Positions 22,441-29,912 of a DNA stretch of 32,568 bases are shown here, one piece after another. Source of the stretch: an uncultured Clostridia bacterium. Its GTDB lineage: Bacteria > Bacillota > Clostridia > Oscillospirales > Acutalibacteraceae. Both the position numbers and the translations under genes were made by a program. The stretch covers positions 1-32,568 of the forward strand of contig CANQZA010000019.1 of assembly GCA_947628175.1 (NCBI GenBank), given 5' to 3'. The notes below the pieces were generated by a model. The model was not told the origin of the DNA and did no database searches. It worked only from the letters and a program-made list of their open reading frames with translations. Position 1 is the first letter of the stretch. Each line of letters opens with the position of its first letter.

Positions 22441-24662
22441 TGAATCGCCTTATCGCAACCGTTGCTGTTGAAAAGACCTTTTTTAATTATGATTCCGACT
22501 ATGATTATTATGTGCCCGAAATGCTCCTCCATTCCTTGAAAACGGGAATGAGAGTTAAGGTGCCATTCGGCAGCGGCAACAGGCTGAGAGAAGGAATCGT
22601 AGTTAAACTTTATACTGCAATAAATGCACAGCTCAAGGAAATTGACTCCATTGTTGATACAAAATCCGTTGTTGATGATGAGATGATTGCTCTTGCGCTT
22701 TGGCTTAAGGAGCGCTGTTTTTGCACAACTTATGATTGCCTCAAACAAATGATGCCGAGAGGTTGCGGCAAAATAGGGAATGCCTCTTCAAAAACTGCAA
22801 GTCTGCTTATTGAAAATGAAGATGCGTTGCCCAAGCTTACGCCAAAGCAGAAAAGTGTTGTTGACCTGCTTTTTGACATAGGTACGGCTTCAGTTGAGGA
22901 AATCTGTGCATTCTGCTCGGTTGGAAAAACTGTTTTAAATAATCTTGAAAAATACGGTGTTATCCGTATTTTTGATAAGGAGATATACAGAATTCCGTAT
23001 TCGGATATTCTGCCTGATCCTCACCGAGAGGATATTATACTCACTTCTCAGCAGCAAAGTGCATATGACACCTATTCTGCAATGATGCATTCAGGCGGCG
23101 GCACAGGTCTTCTTTTCGGAGTGACGGGAAGCGGCAAAACACAGGTTTACCTCAGACTGATTGATCATGCTCTTGACGATGGCAGAGATGTTATTGTTAT
23201 GGTGCCGGAAATCGGCCTTACTCCGCAGGTGCTTTCAATATTTCACAAGCGATACGGCAGTGAGGTTGCAGTATTTCACAGCGGTCTGTCTATAGGCGAA
23301 AGAAATGATGCATTTAAGCGTGCCGACAGGGGAGAAGCAAAAATTGTTGTAGGAACAAGGAGTGCCGTTTTTGCGCCGCTTCATAATCTCGGATTAATTA
23401 TTATGGATGAGGAGCAGGAAAATACCTATAAAAGCGAGCGTACACCGAGATATCATGCACGGGATGTTGCAAACTTCAGATGCAGATACAATAAGGCGCT
23501 GCTTTTGCTGACTTCGGCAACTCCGAGCCTTGAGAGCTATTCAAACGCGGTTAAAGGCAGATATGTTCTGTGTGAAATCAATGAGAGATACGGTCACTCA
23601 AAGCTCCCTCAAGTCATTACTGTTGATATGAAGGCTGAAATTAAAAACGGCAATTCGACTCCCGTTTCGGAAAAACTCAGGGAACTGCTTCAGGAAACGC
23701 TCGACAACGGTAAACAGTCCATTCTCCTGATTAACAGAAGAGGGTATAACACTTTCATCGCTTGCACCGACTGCGGAAAGGTTATTACCTGTCCGAACTG
23801 TTCCATATCACTTACCTATCACAGTTACAATAACCGCCTTATTTGTCATTACTGCGGTTACAGTAAAAATTTAGATACGATTTGTCCATCCTGTTCGGGA
23901 AATAATATTAGATATAGCGGTTTTGGGACACAGAGAATTGAAGATGAGCTTTCGGCACTGTTTCCGCAGGCGCGTATACTACGGATGGATGCGGATACGA
24001 CTTCCCGAAAATTCAGCCATGACAGGCTTTTTTCAGCTTTTGCAAATCATGAGTATGATATACTGATAGGCACACAAATGGTTGCAAAGGGGCTTGATTT
24101 TCCTGATGTTGCACTTGTCGGTGTTGTCAATGCTGACAATTCCCTTTATGACGAAAATTATAACAGTTGTGAGAGATGCTTTGATTTGATTACTCAGGTT
24201 ATAGGAAGAAGCGGCAGAAGGGATAGCAGAGGAAAGGCTGTTATTCAGACAATCAATCCCTATAATCCTACGCTTGAAGCTGCCGCAAATCAGGATTATA
24301 AAAGCTTTTTCAAAGATGAGATTTCTGTCAGAAAAATGATGATATATCCTCCTTATTGTGATATATATTCGATTTCTTTTGTTGCCGACAACGAAAACGA
24401 TGCCGCGCTGTGCGCAAAGGAATTTTTTGAAATTCTCATACATGTCAATGATAAGAGCAAGGAAAAGCTGATAGTGCTGGGACCGAGCCAGCCTAAGATA
24501 TCTAAAATCAATAATCATTATCGTTACAGAATGTCAATAAAATGTAAAAATTCAAAAAATATACGCACCATGTTAAATGAAATTTTAAAAAGGTTAAGTA
24601 AAATTAAAAAATATAAGGAAGTTTCTGTCAGCATTGACCTGAATCCTTATGATTTGAATTAG
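22440..24662 (+). CDS. priA: Primosomal protein N' (replication restart helicase PriA)
   Basis: Superfamily 2 3'-5' DNA helicase that reloads the replisome at stalled forks. The 740-residue protein has the N-terminal 3'-DNA-binding domain (IATVAVEKTFFNYDSDYDYY, ~1-100), Walker A GVTGSGKT at ~228, and helicase motifs through GRSGRRDSRGKAVIQT near 600. The Walker B box is DEEQ (residues 323-326), where DEEH is usual. The zinc-binding block with four C-x2-C pairs (CTDCGKVITCPNCS ... CHYCGYS ... CPSCSG) covers ~442-490. Starts one base inside the rpoZ stop codon. The length is normal. The DEEQ variant is conservative and common in other SF2 helicases, so activity is likely intact. Confidence 0.96.
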   Translation: MNRLIATVAVEKTFFNYDSDYDYYVPEMLLHSLKTGMRVKVPFGSGNRLREGIVVKLYTAINAQLKEIDSIVDTKSVVDDEMIALALWLKERCFCTTYDCLKQMMPRGCGKIGNASSKTASLLIENEDALPKLTPKQKSVVDLLFDIGTASVEEICAFCSVGKTVLNNLEKYGVIRIFDKEIYRIPYSDILPDPHREDIILTSQQQSAYDTYSAMMHSGGGTGLLFGVTGSGKTQVYLRLIDHALDDGRDVIVMVPEIGLTPQVLSIFHKRYGSEVAVFHSGLSIGERNDAFKRADRGEAKIVVGTRSAVFAPLHNLGLIIMDEEQENTYKSERTPRYHARDVANFRCRYNKALLLLTSATPSLESYSNAVKGRYVLCEINERYGHSKLPQVITVDMKAEIKNGNSTPVSEKLRELLQETLDNGKQSILLINRRGYNTFIACTDCGKVITCPNCSISLTYHSYNNRLICHYCGYSKNLDTICPSCSGNNIRYSGFGTQRIEDELSALFPQARILRMDADTTSRKFSHDRLFSAFANHEYDILIGTQMVAKGLDFPDVALVGVVNADNSLYDENYNSCERCFDLITQVIGRSGRRDSRGKAVIQTINPYNPTLEAAANQDYKSFFKDEISVRKMMIYPPYCDIYSISFVADNENDAALCAKEFFEILIHVNDKSKEKLIVLGPSQPKISKINNHYRYRMSIKCKNSKNIRTMLNEILKRLSKIKKYKEVSVSIDLNPYDLN

Positions 24663-24803
24663 GTGAATGTGTACGAAAAATCACACGATTGTTTGTACTA
24701 CTAATTAAAATAATTCAAATTCCGCTATACGCCTTGTCCGGCTGCATAAGGTGTATGGAGATTTATACTATACTATTTGTGGTCGGAAAGGCTGTGGGGA
24801 AAA
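24663..24803 (+). other. priA-def intergenic region with a long hairpin
   Basis: No gene. An 11-pair stem, CTATACGCCTT (24725-24735) with AAGGTGTATGG (24748-24758), two G-U pairs and a 12-base loop, is not followed by a T-run, so it is unlikely to be an ordinary terminator. The direct repeat TATACTATACTAT (24764-24776) follows it. No convincing -35/-10 pair was found, though a weak TATACT (24764) might act as -10 for def. Confidence 0.5.
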
Positions 24804-25259
24804 ATGGCTTTAAGAAATATTGTAAAACTCGGTGATCCTATTCTCTATAAGAAAAGCAGGGTGGTAGAAAAATTTGACGACAGACTTGCCACGCTGATTG
24901 ACGATATGTTTGAAACCATGTATGACGGCAATGGTGTAGGTCTTGCCGCTGTTCAGGTTGGAATATTAAAAAGGGTTGTTGTTATTGATATCGGCGAGGG
25001 GCCGATTGAACTTGTTAATCCGGAAATCACGATGTCAGAGGGAGAACAGATTTCCCAGGAGGGCTGTCTTTCTCTGCCCGGTAAATGGGCGGATACTTCA
25101 AGACCGCAAAAGGTGCAGATTAAGGCGCAGGACAGAAACGGCAAATGGCAGGTATTTACAGGTGAGGATTTAAAGGCAAAGGCATTTTGTCATGAAATTG
25201 ACCACCTTGACGGAATTCTTTTTACATCTCATATTGTAGGCGAGCTTAAGTCAGAATAA
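24804..25259 (+). CDS. def: Peptide deformylase
   Basis: Iron/zinc metallohydrolase that removes the formyl group from new N-termini. The 151-residue protein shows the three family motifs: [10 protein letters not shown] (usually GxGLAAPQ, with Pro replaced by Val), EGCLSLPG and the metal site HEIDHLDG. Start is the ATG at 24804, with GGGGAA just upstream; an in-frame TTG at 24777 adds nine residues with no family match. It is followed 12 bases later by fmt, the enzyme that puts on the formyl group, as in most Firmicutes. The Val in motif I lies by the active site and may affect substrate or inhibitor fit. Confidence 0.95.
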   Translation: MALRNIVKLGDPILYKKSRVVEKFDDRLATLIDDMFETMYDGNGVGLAAVQVGILKRVVVIDIGEGPIELVNPEITMSEGEQISQEGCLSLPGKWADTSRPQKVQIKAQDRNGKWQVFTGEDLKAKAFCHEIDHLDGILFTSHIVGELKSE

Positions 25260-25271
25260 TTTGGTGGTTTT

Positions 25272-26201
25272 ATGAAAATTGTTTTTATGGGAACTCCTGA
25301 TTTTTCAGTCCCTTTTTTAAAAAAGTTGATTCAAAGCCGACATGAGGTTGAAGCCGTATTTTCCCAGCCTGATAAACCTATCGGCAGAAAGCATATAATC
25401 GTGCCAACACCTGTTAAGAAGATAGCTGTTGAAAATGCGTTGCCTGTCTATCAGCCTGATTGTCTAAAATCTGAGGAAGTAATGGATATATTCCATAAAA
25501 TCTCGCCGGATATCATTATTGTAATTGCTTACGGAAAAATTCTTCCGAAAGAAATTTTAAACGCTGCAAAATACGGCTGTATTAATGTTCACGGCTCGCT
25601 TTTGCCTTACTATCGGGGCGCTGCCCCTATCCAATGGTCTGTTTTAAACGGTGACAGTCAAACAGGTGTAACAATCATACAGATGGATGAGGGAATTGAT
25701 ACGGGAGATATTCTCTGCACAGCCAAAACCGACATCGGAATCAATGAAACCTCGGATGAGCTTTTTGAAAAATTGTCTGTCTTAGGAGCGGACACTCTTA
25801 TAAAATGTCTTGACGAAATGGAAAATGGAGATATCACTCCGATGCCGCAGCCGAAAGGCAATTTTGGTTATGCACAAAAAATAACAAAGTCAATGTCACC
25901 CATAGACTGGAATAAATCTGCCTTTGAAATTCATAACAAAGTAAGAGGACTGCAGTCCTGGCCGTGTGCGCAGACCGTCATTAACGGCAAAAATTTTAAA
26001 ATTCATAAAACAGCTTTATCTGATAAAACAGGTAATAAAGCAGGCTGTGTTGTTGATAATAAAAATGTGCTTACCGTATGCTGCGGTGACGGCAGGTGTA
26101 TTGATATATTGGAACTCCAGCAGGAGGGCAAAAAAAGAATGGATACCAAGTCCTTTCTTGTCGGTAATTTGGTAGAAATAAATACAGTTTTAGGAGAATA
26201 A
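25272..26201 (+). CDS. fmt: Methionyl-tRNA formyltransferase
   Basis: Formylates initiator methionyl-tRNA using 10-formyl-THF. The 309-residue protein begins MKIVFMGTPDFSVPFLKKLI, and contains the folate/catalytic signature HGSLLPYYRGAAPIQWSV near residue 110, with the conserved Asn-His (NVHGS) just before it and the catalytic Asp expected in the DEGIDTGDIL stretch. The C-terminal ~90 residues form the OB-like tRNA-binding domain (RGLQSWPCAQTVINGKNFKI). Its partner def precedes it. It is two bases from the zinc peptidase gene, whose SD (AGGAG) overlaps its last codons. Length and motifs are normal. Confidence 0.96.
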   Translation: MKIVFMGTPDFSVPFLKKLIQSRHEVEAVFSQPDKPIGRKHIIVPTPVKKIAVENALPVYQPDCLKSEEVMDIFHKISPDIIIVIAYGKILPKEILNAAKYGCINVHGSLLPYYRGAAPIQWSVLNGDSQTGVTIIQMDEGIDTGDILCTAKTDIGINETSDELFEKLSVLGADTLIKCLDEMENGDITPMPQPKGNFGYAQKITKSMSPIDWNKSAFEIHNKVRGLQSWPCAQTVINGKNFKIHKTALSDKTGNKAGCVVDNKNVLTVCCGDGRCIDILELQQEGKKRMDTKSFLVGNLVEINTVLGE

Positions 26202-26203
26202 TT

Positions 26204-26899
26204 ATGGGAGTATATTTTTCATATTATCTTACAGGATTTATAATGATACCGGTGTTTTTGTTTGCCGTTTTTTGTCAGATGAAGGTTAAAAGCGCTTTTT
26301 CAAAATATTCGAAAATTCCAAACAGACGCGCCATGAGCGGAGCAGATGCTGCCTATAAACTGCTCATGCTCAATGGTATTACAGATGTTAAAATCAGGCA
26401 GATACCCGGTACTCTTACCGATTATTATGATCCGAGAAAAAAGGAAATTTGCCTTTCTCAGGATGTTTTTTCTTCACACAGCGTTGCCGCAATTGGCATT
26501 GCATGCCATGAGGCAGGTCATGCATGCCAGCATGCTCTCGGATATGCTCCTCTTAAAATCAGAAATGCAGTTATTCCTATCACAAGAATAGGCTCGTTTT
26601 TGGGAATACCGCTTGCACTGATAGGAATGTTTATTTATAGTGATCCGCTTATTTATGCAGGATTGATTCTGTATGGTGCGGTTGCATTTTTCCAACTTAT
26701 AACGCTTCCTGTAGAATTTAATGCGTCAAGCAGAGCGCTTAAAACAATAGAGCAAAACGGATTTTTAGAAGGCGAGGAGTACGCCGGTGCAAAAAAGGTT
26801 CTTACCGCTGCGGCTCTGACTTATGTTGCGGCTCTTGCTTCCGCGCTTGCTACGCTTTTGAGATTATTCCTTATTTTAAACAGAGGTAACAGAAATTGA
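26204..26899 (+). CDS. YugP-type neutral zinc metallopeptidase
   Basis: A 231-residue integral membrane protein of the YugP (DUF, Zn-dependent peptidase) family. The zinc motif HEAGH lies at 102-106 (ACHEAGHACQHALGYAPL), with a further acidic ligand expected in the last third (VEFNASSRAL). Hydrophobic helices are seen at ~5-25, ~125-165 and near the C-terminus (AALTYVAALASALATLLRLFL). The substrate is unknown. It starts at ATG 26204, two bases after fmt, and overlaps the rsmB start by four bases. In Bacillus this gene is elsewhere (yugP), so its place inside the def-fmt-rsmB series is lineage-specific, as seen in many Clostridia. Confidence 0.88.
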   Translation: MGVYFSYYLTGFIMIPVFLFAVFCQMKVKSAFSKYSKIPNRRAMSGADAAYKLLMLNGITDVKIRQIPGTLTDYYDPRKKEICLSQDVFSSHSVAAIGIACHEAGHACQHALGYAPLKIRNAVIPITRIGSFLGIPLALIGMFIYSDPLIYAGLILYGAVAFFQLITLPVEFNASSRALKTIEQNGFLEGEEYAGAKKVLTAAALTYVAALASALATLLRLFLILNRGNRN

Positions 26900-28146
26900 T
26901 AAAAAGCGCAAGGCTTACGGCATTTGAAATCCTGTATAAGATTTTCAGTGACAGCGCATATTCCCATATAGCCCTTGACATGGCATTAAAAACAGTAGTA
27001 GAGGATAAGGCTTTTATATCGGCCTTGGTCTACGGTGTTGTTGAGAGAAAGATAACACTTGATTTTTTTATTGATAAGTATGTAAAATCAAAGCTAAAAC
27101 CGAAAATACGGCTGATTTTAAGAATCGGCGCTTATCAGATTTTATTTATGGAACGGGTGCCCTCGGGCATAGCTATTCATGAAAGCGTAAAGCTTGCAAG
27201 GGATATTAAGCAGGACTACTATGCGGGATTTATAAATGCTGTTTTACATAATATTGATAATGACAGACAAATCCCGGATGATTTATCCGTAAAATATTCT
27301 GTTCCCGAAAATCTTATATCTATGTGGCGCAAGCAGTATTCAGAGGATACTGTTAAGGAATTTTTGCCTTGTGTAAATGGCAGACCACCGATTTTTGCAG
27401 TGCCGAATACGCAGTATTTAAATGCGGACCAGCTTTTATATGAGCTCAAATGCGAAGGAATTGACGGAGAGATTATTGATAATACCGTTATGCTCACATC
27501 CACTTTTGTACCCGGTGAATCCATTGCTTTTCATAACGGTCTTTTTTATATTGAGGATTTGTCAAGCTATAAATGCGCCGCCGCTCTCAAAGCATTGCCG
27601 GGAGAAACGGTTCTTGATGTTTGTTCGGCACCGGGAGGAAAAGCATTTACAATCGCCTGCGCAATGAAAAATCAAGGCAGACTTCTCTGTTTTGATTTGT
27701 ATGAGCATAGAATAAAATTGATTGATGATTCCGCAAAAAGACTCGGACTTGATATAATTGAAACCTCCATAAATGATGCAACACAATATAATCCCAATAT
27801 TCCAAAAGCGGACAGAGTTCTTTGTGATGTTCCGTGCTCGGGCTTCGGAATTATAAGAAGAAAGCCTGAAATCAGATATAAGGAGCTTGATTCCGTCAAA
27901 AAGTTGCCTGAGCTTCAACTTAACATATTAACGGTTTCATCAAGCTACTTAAAGGATTTTGGTACGCTGATTTATTCCACCTGCACGCTGAATAAAAAGG
28001 AAAATGAAAAAGTTGTGGACGCTTTTCTGAGTGAAAACAGCGGTTACCTGTTAGAGCGGGAAAAGACTTTTTTTCCATCTTCCAACAGCGGCGACGGATT
28101 TTATTACGCAGTTATAAAAAAGGATAAAAATGAAAGAGGATATTAA
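26896..28146 (+). CDS. rsmB: 16S rRNA (cytosine-967-C5)-methyltransferase RsmB
   Basis: SAM-dependent methyltransferase of 16S rRNA C967. The 416-residue protein has an N-terminal NusB-like RNA-binding domain (~1-140: ARLTAFEILYKIF, RIGAYQILFMERVP) and a C-terminal Rossmann methyltransferase domain. Motifs: SAM binding VLDVCSAPGGKAFT (~237-250), motif IV DVPCSG with Cys314 (product release), and motif VI YSTCTL with the catalytic Cys363. Start is TTG at 26896 with AGAGG about nine bases upstream, overlapping the zinc peptidase gene's stop. Its last 17 bases overlap the start of rlmN. Length and motifs match the family (~430). Confidence 0.94.
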   Translation: MIKSARLTAFEILYKIFSDSAYSHIALDMALKTVVEDKAFISALVYGVVERKITLDFFIDKYVKSKLKPKIRLILRIGAYQILFMERVPSGIAIHESVKLARDIKQDYYAGFINAVLHNIDNDRQIPDDLSVKYSVPENLISMWRKQYSEDTVKEFLPCVNGRPPIFAVPNTQYLNADQLLYELKCEGIDGEIIDNTVMLTSTFVPGESIAFHNGLFYIEDLSSYKCAAALKALPGETVLDVCSAPGGKAFTIACAMKNQGRLLCFDLYEHRIKLIDDSAKRLGLDIIETSINDATQYNPNIPKADRVLCDVPCSGFGIIRRKPEIRYKELDSVKKLPELQLNILTVSSSYLKDFGTLIYSTCTLNKKENEKVVDAFLSENSGYLLEREKTFFPSSNSGDGFYYAVIKKDKNERGY

Positions 28147-29191
28147 ATCATTAACCTATGATCAACTGAATACGGCTGTTTTGGATTTTTCCCATGAGTC
28201 CTTCAGGGCAAAACAGATTTATCAGTGGCTTCATAAGTACGGCTGCAAATCATTTGCTGAAATGACCAATATCAGCAAGTCAATACGGGCAAAGCTGTCC
28301 GATAAATATTATATTTCCTCGTGTGAAATTGAAGAAAAATATGTTTCCAAAATGGATTCAACCGTCAAATATCTTTTTAAGCTTTCAGATGGTGAATATA
28401 TTGAGTCCGTAGTGATGAAATATAAATACGGATATACAATATGCGTTTCCTCTCAAGTGGGCTGTAAAATGGGATGTACATTCTGTGCTTCTGCGATAGC
28501 AGGCTTTTCAAGAAATCTTACCGCGGGAGAGATTGAATCACAGATTCACTGCGCTCAGTCTGATTTGGGCATAAGAATTTCAAATATTGTGATGATGGGA
28601 ATAGGAGAGCCGTTAGATAATTTTGACAATGTTATTTCTTTTTTGAAAAATGTTAATCATGAAAACGGACTGAACATAAGCATGAGGAATATAACCGTTT
28701 CAACCTGCGGAATTGTTCCGAGAATTTATGATTTAATGGGCTATAATTTTCAGCTTACTCTCACTGTTTCTCTTCACGCTCCGAATGACGAAATACGCGA
28801 TTCAACCATGCCCGTTAACCATAGATATCCGATTGCAGAGGTTATCAGAGCGTGCAGAGAATATGAAAAACAGACACACAGAAGAGTGAGCTTTGAATAT
28901 ACGCTTATCCGCGGTGTGAATGACAGCGAAGAGAATGCGGCGAAGCTTGCCGATATACTTTCTGATTTCAATTGTCATGTCAATCTTATTCCTGTTAACG
29001 ATGTGTCTGAACACAGTAATGTTAAAAGTACAAAAGAGAACATGATTAAATTCTGTAATGTATTGAAATGTAAATCAATAAATGTTACAATAAGAAGGAC
29101 TTTAGGTGCGGATATCAATGCTTCCTGCGGGCAGCTCAGGCATCAAAAGCAACGGGGTGATGTTTTTGAAAATTGTTGCAAAAACGGATAA
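28130..29191 (+). CDS. rlmN: Radical-SAM 23S rRNA/tRNA adenine-C2 methyltransferase RlmN
   Basis: Radical SAM enzyme that methylates 23S rRNA A2503 and some tRNAs at position 37. The 353-residue protein has the radical-SAM cluster Cys112-x3-Cys116-x2-Cys119 (GCKMGCTFC), the MMGIGEPLDNFDNV motif that contains the GEP SAM-binding element, and the substrate-methylated/catalytic C-terminal Cys333 (INASCGQLRHQ). The N-terminal HhH-like segment (SFRAKQIYQWLHKYGCKSF) is typical. Overlaps rsmB at the start and the phosphatase gene at the end by 26-32 bases, so the group is probably translated together. It is not Cfr (A2503 C8), because the RlmN-specific segments are intact. Confidence 0.95.
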   Translation: MKEDIKSLTYDQLNTAVLDFSHESFRAKQIYQWLHKYGCKSFAEMTNISKSIRAKLSDKYYISSCEIEEKYVSKMDSTVKYLFKLSDGEYIESVVMKYKYGYTICVSSQVGCKMGCTFCASAIAGFSRNLTAGEIESQIHCAQSDLGIRISNIVMMGIGEPLDNFDNVISFLKNVNHENGLNISMRNITVSTCGIVPRIYDLMGYNFQLTLTVSLHAPNDEIRDSTMPVNHRYPIAEVIRACREYEKQTHRRVSFEYTLIRGVNDSEENAAKLADILSDFNCHVNLIPVNDVSEHSNVKSTKENMIKFCNVLKCKSINVTIRRTLGADINASCGQLRHQKQRGDVFENCCKNG

Positions 29192-29894
29192 AGGGAATGT
29201 ACGCGACTCAAATCAGGACGCATATGCTGTGGGTGAATTTTCCGATGAGGTTGTATGGGCCGTTGTGTGCGACGGTATGGGCGGTGCTGCCGGAGGCAAT
29301 ATTGCGTCTGCGCGTGCTGTTAAGGTAATAAGTGATAAAATCAATGCCTCTTACCGTGAGAAAATGCGTGATTCATCCATTAAGAATATGCTTGATTCCG
29401 CGTTGACTGCCGCGAATATAGAGGTTTATGACCTTGCCGACGCGCGACCTGAGCTTCAGGGTATGGGTACTACCGTTGTTTGTGCAATTGTAAGAGAAAA
29501 TCAGGCATATATTGCGCACGCAGGTGACAGCCGTGCATATATTCTCAGAAAAAATGAAATTAAGCAGATAACAACTGACCACAGTATCGTTCAGGATCTT
29601 ATCTCAAAAGGTAAAATAACGCCTCAGGAGGCTGAAAATCATCCCAATAAAAATATTATTACAAGAGCTGTAGGTGTAGATAAAAGCATTGAAATTGATT
29701 TTGACCAGGTTGACTTGAATCAGGACGACATTCTTCTTCTCTGCACTGACGGTTTATCAAACTATGTTTCAAACGATGAAATAATCAATGAAATAAGCGA
29801 CGGCAAGCATTATGCCTTTGCGGACCGCCTTGTTCAAAAGGCAAACGAAAACGGCGGCGGTGATAATATAACCGTTGTAATTATATCAAATTAA
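29160..29894 (+). CDS. prpC: PP2C-type serine/threonine phosphatase, PrpC-like
   Basis: Mn/Mg-dependent PPM phosphatase that counters the PrkC kinase encoded next. The ~244-residue protein carries the PP2C motif series: RDSNQDAY, VCDGMGGAAGG, GMGTTVVCAIV, HAGDSRAYIL, TDHSIVQDLI, ITRAVG, LLCTDGLSNYV and GGGDNITVV; the metal-binding Asp residues are all present. Two starts are possible: ATG 29160, which touches the SD-like GGGGTG (29154-29159), or TTG 29166, which is 6 bases from it and gives MKIVAKTDKG. I list the former; the latter is the better-spaced. Both lie within the end of rlmN. prkC follows 18 bases later, a conserved phosphatase-kinase pair. In Firmicutes the pair controls cell-wall synthesis, translation and spore germination. 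Confidence 0.95.
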   Translation: MFLKIVAKTDKGNVRDSNQDAYAVGEFSDEVVWAVVCDGMGGAAGGNIASARAVKVISDKINASYREKMRDSSIKNMLDSALTAANIEVYDLADARPELQGMGTTVVCAIVRENQAYIAHAGDSRAYILRKNEIKQITTDHSIVQDLISKGKITPQEAENHPNKNIITRAVGVDKSIEIDFDQVDLNQDDILLLCTDGLSNYVSNDEIINEISDGKHYAFADRLVQKANENGGGDNITVVIISN

Positions 29895-29912
29895 CCGGAG
29901 AAGTGGTAATTT

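Noticed and set aside
22017-22748. 243-residue open frame on the minus strand
   Set aside because: Runs across gmk, rpoZ and the start of priA, all certain genes on the other strand; no promoter, SD or family signature.
24725-24758. Intrinsic terminator after priA
   Set aside because: The stem is good but is followed by AGATTTATAC, not a T-run.
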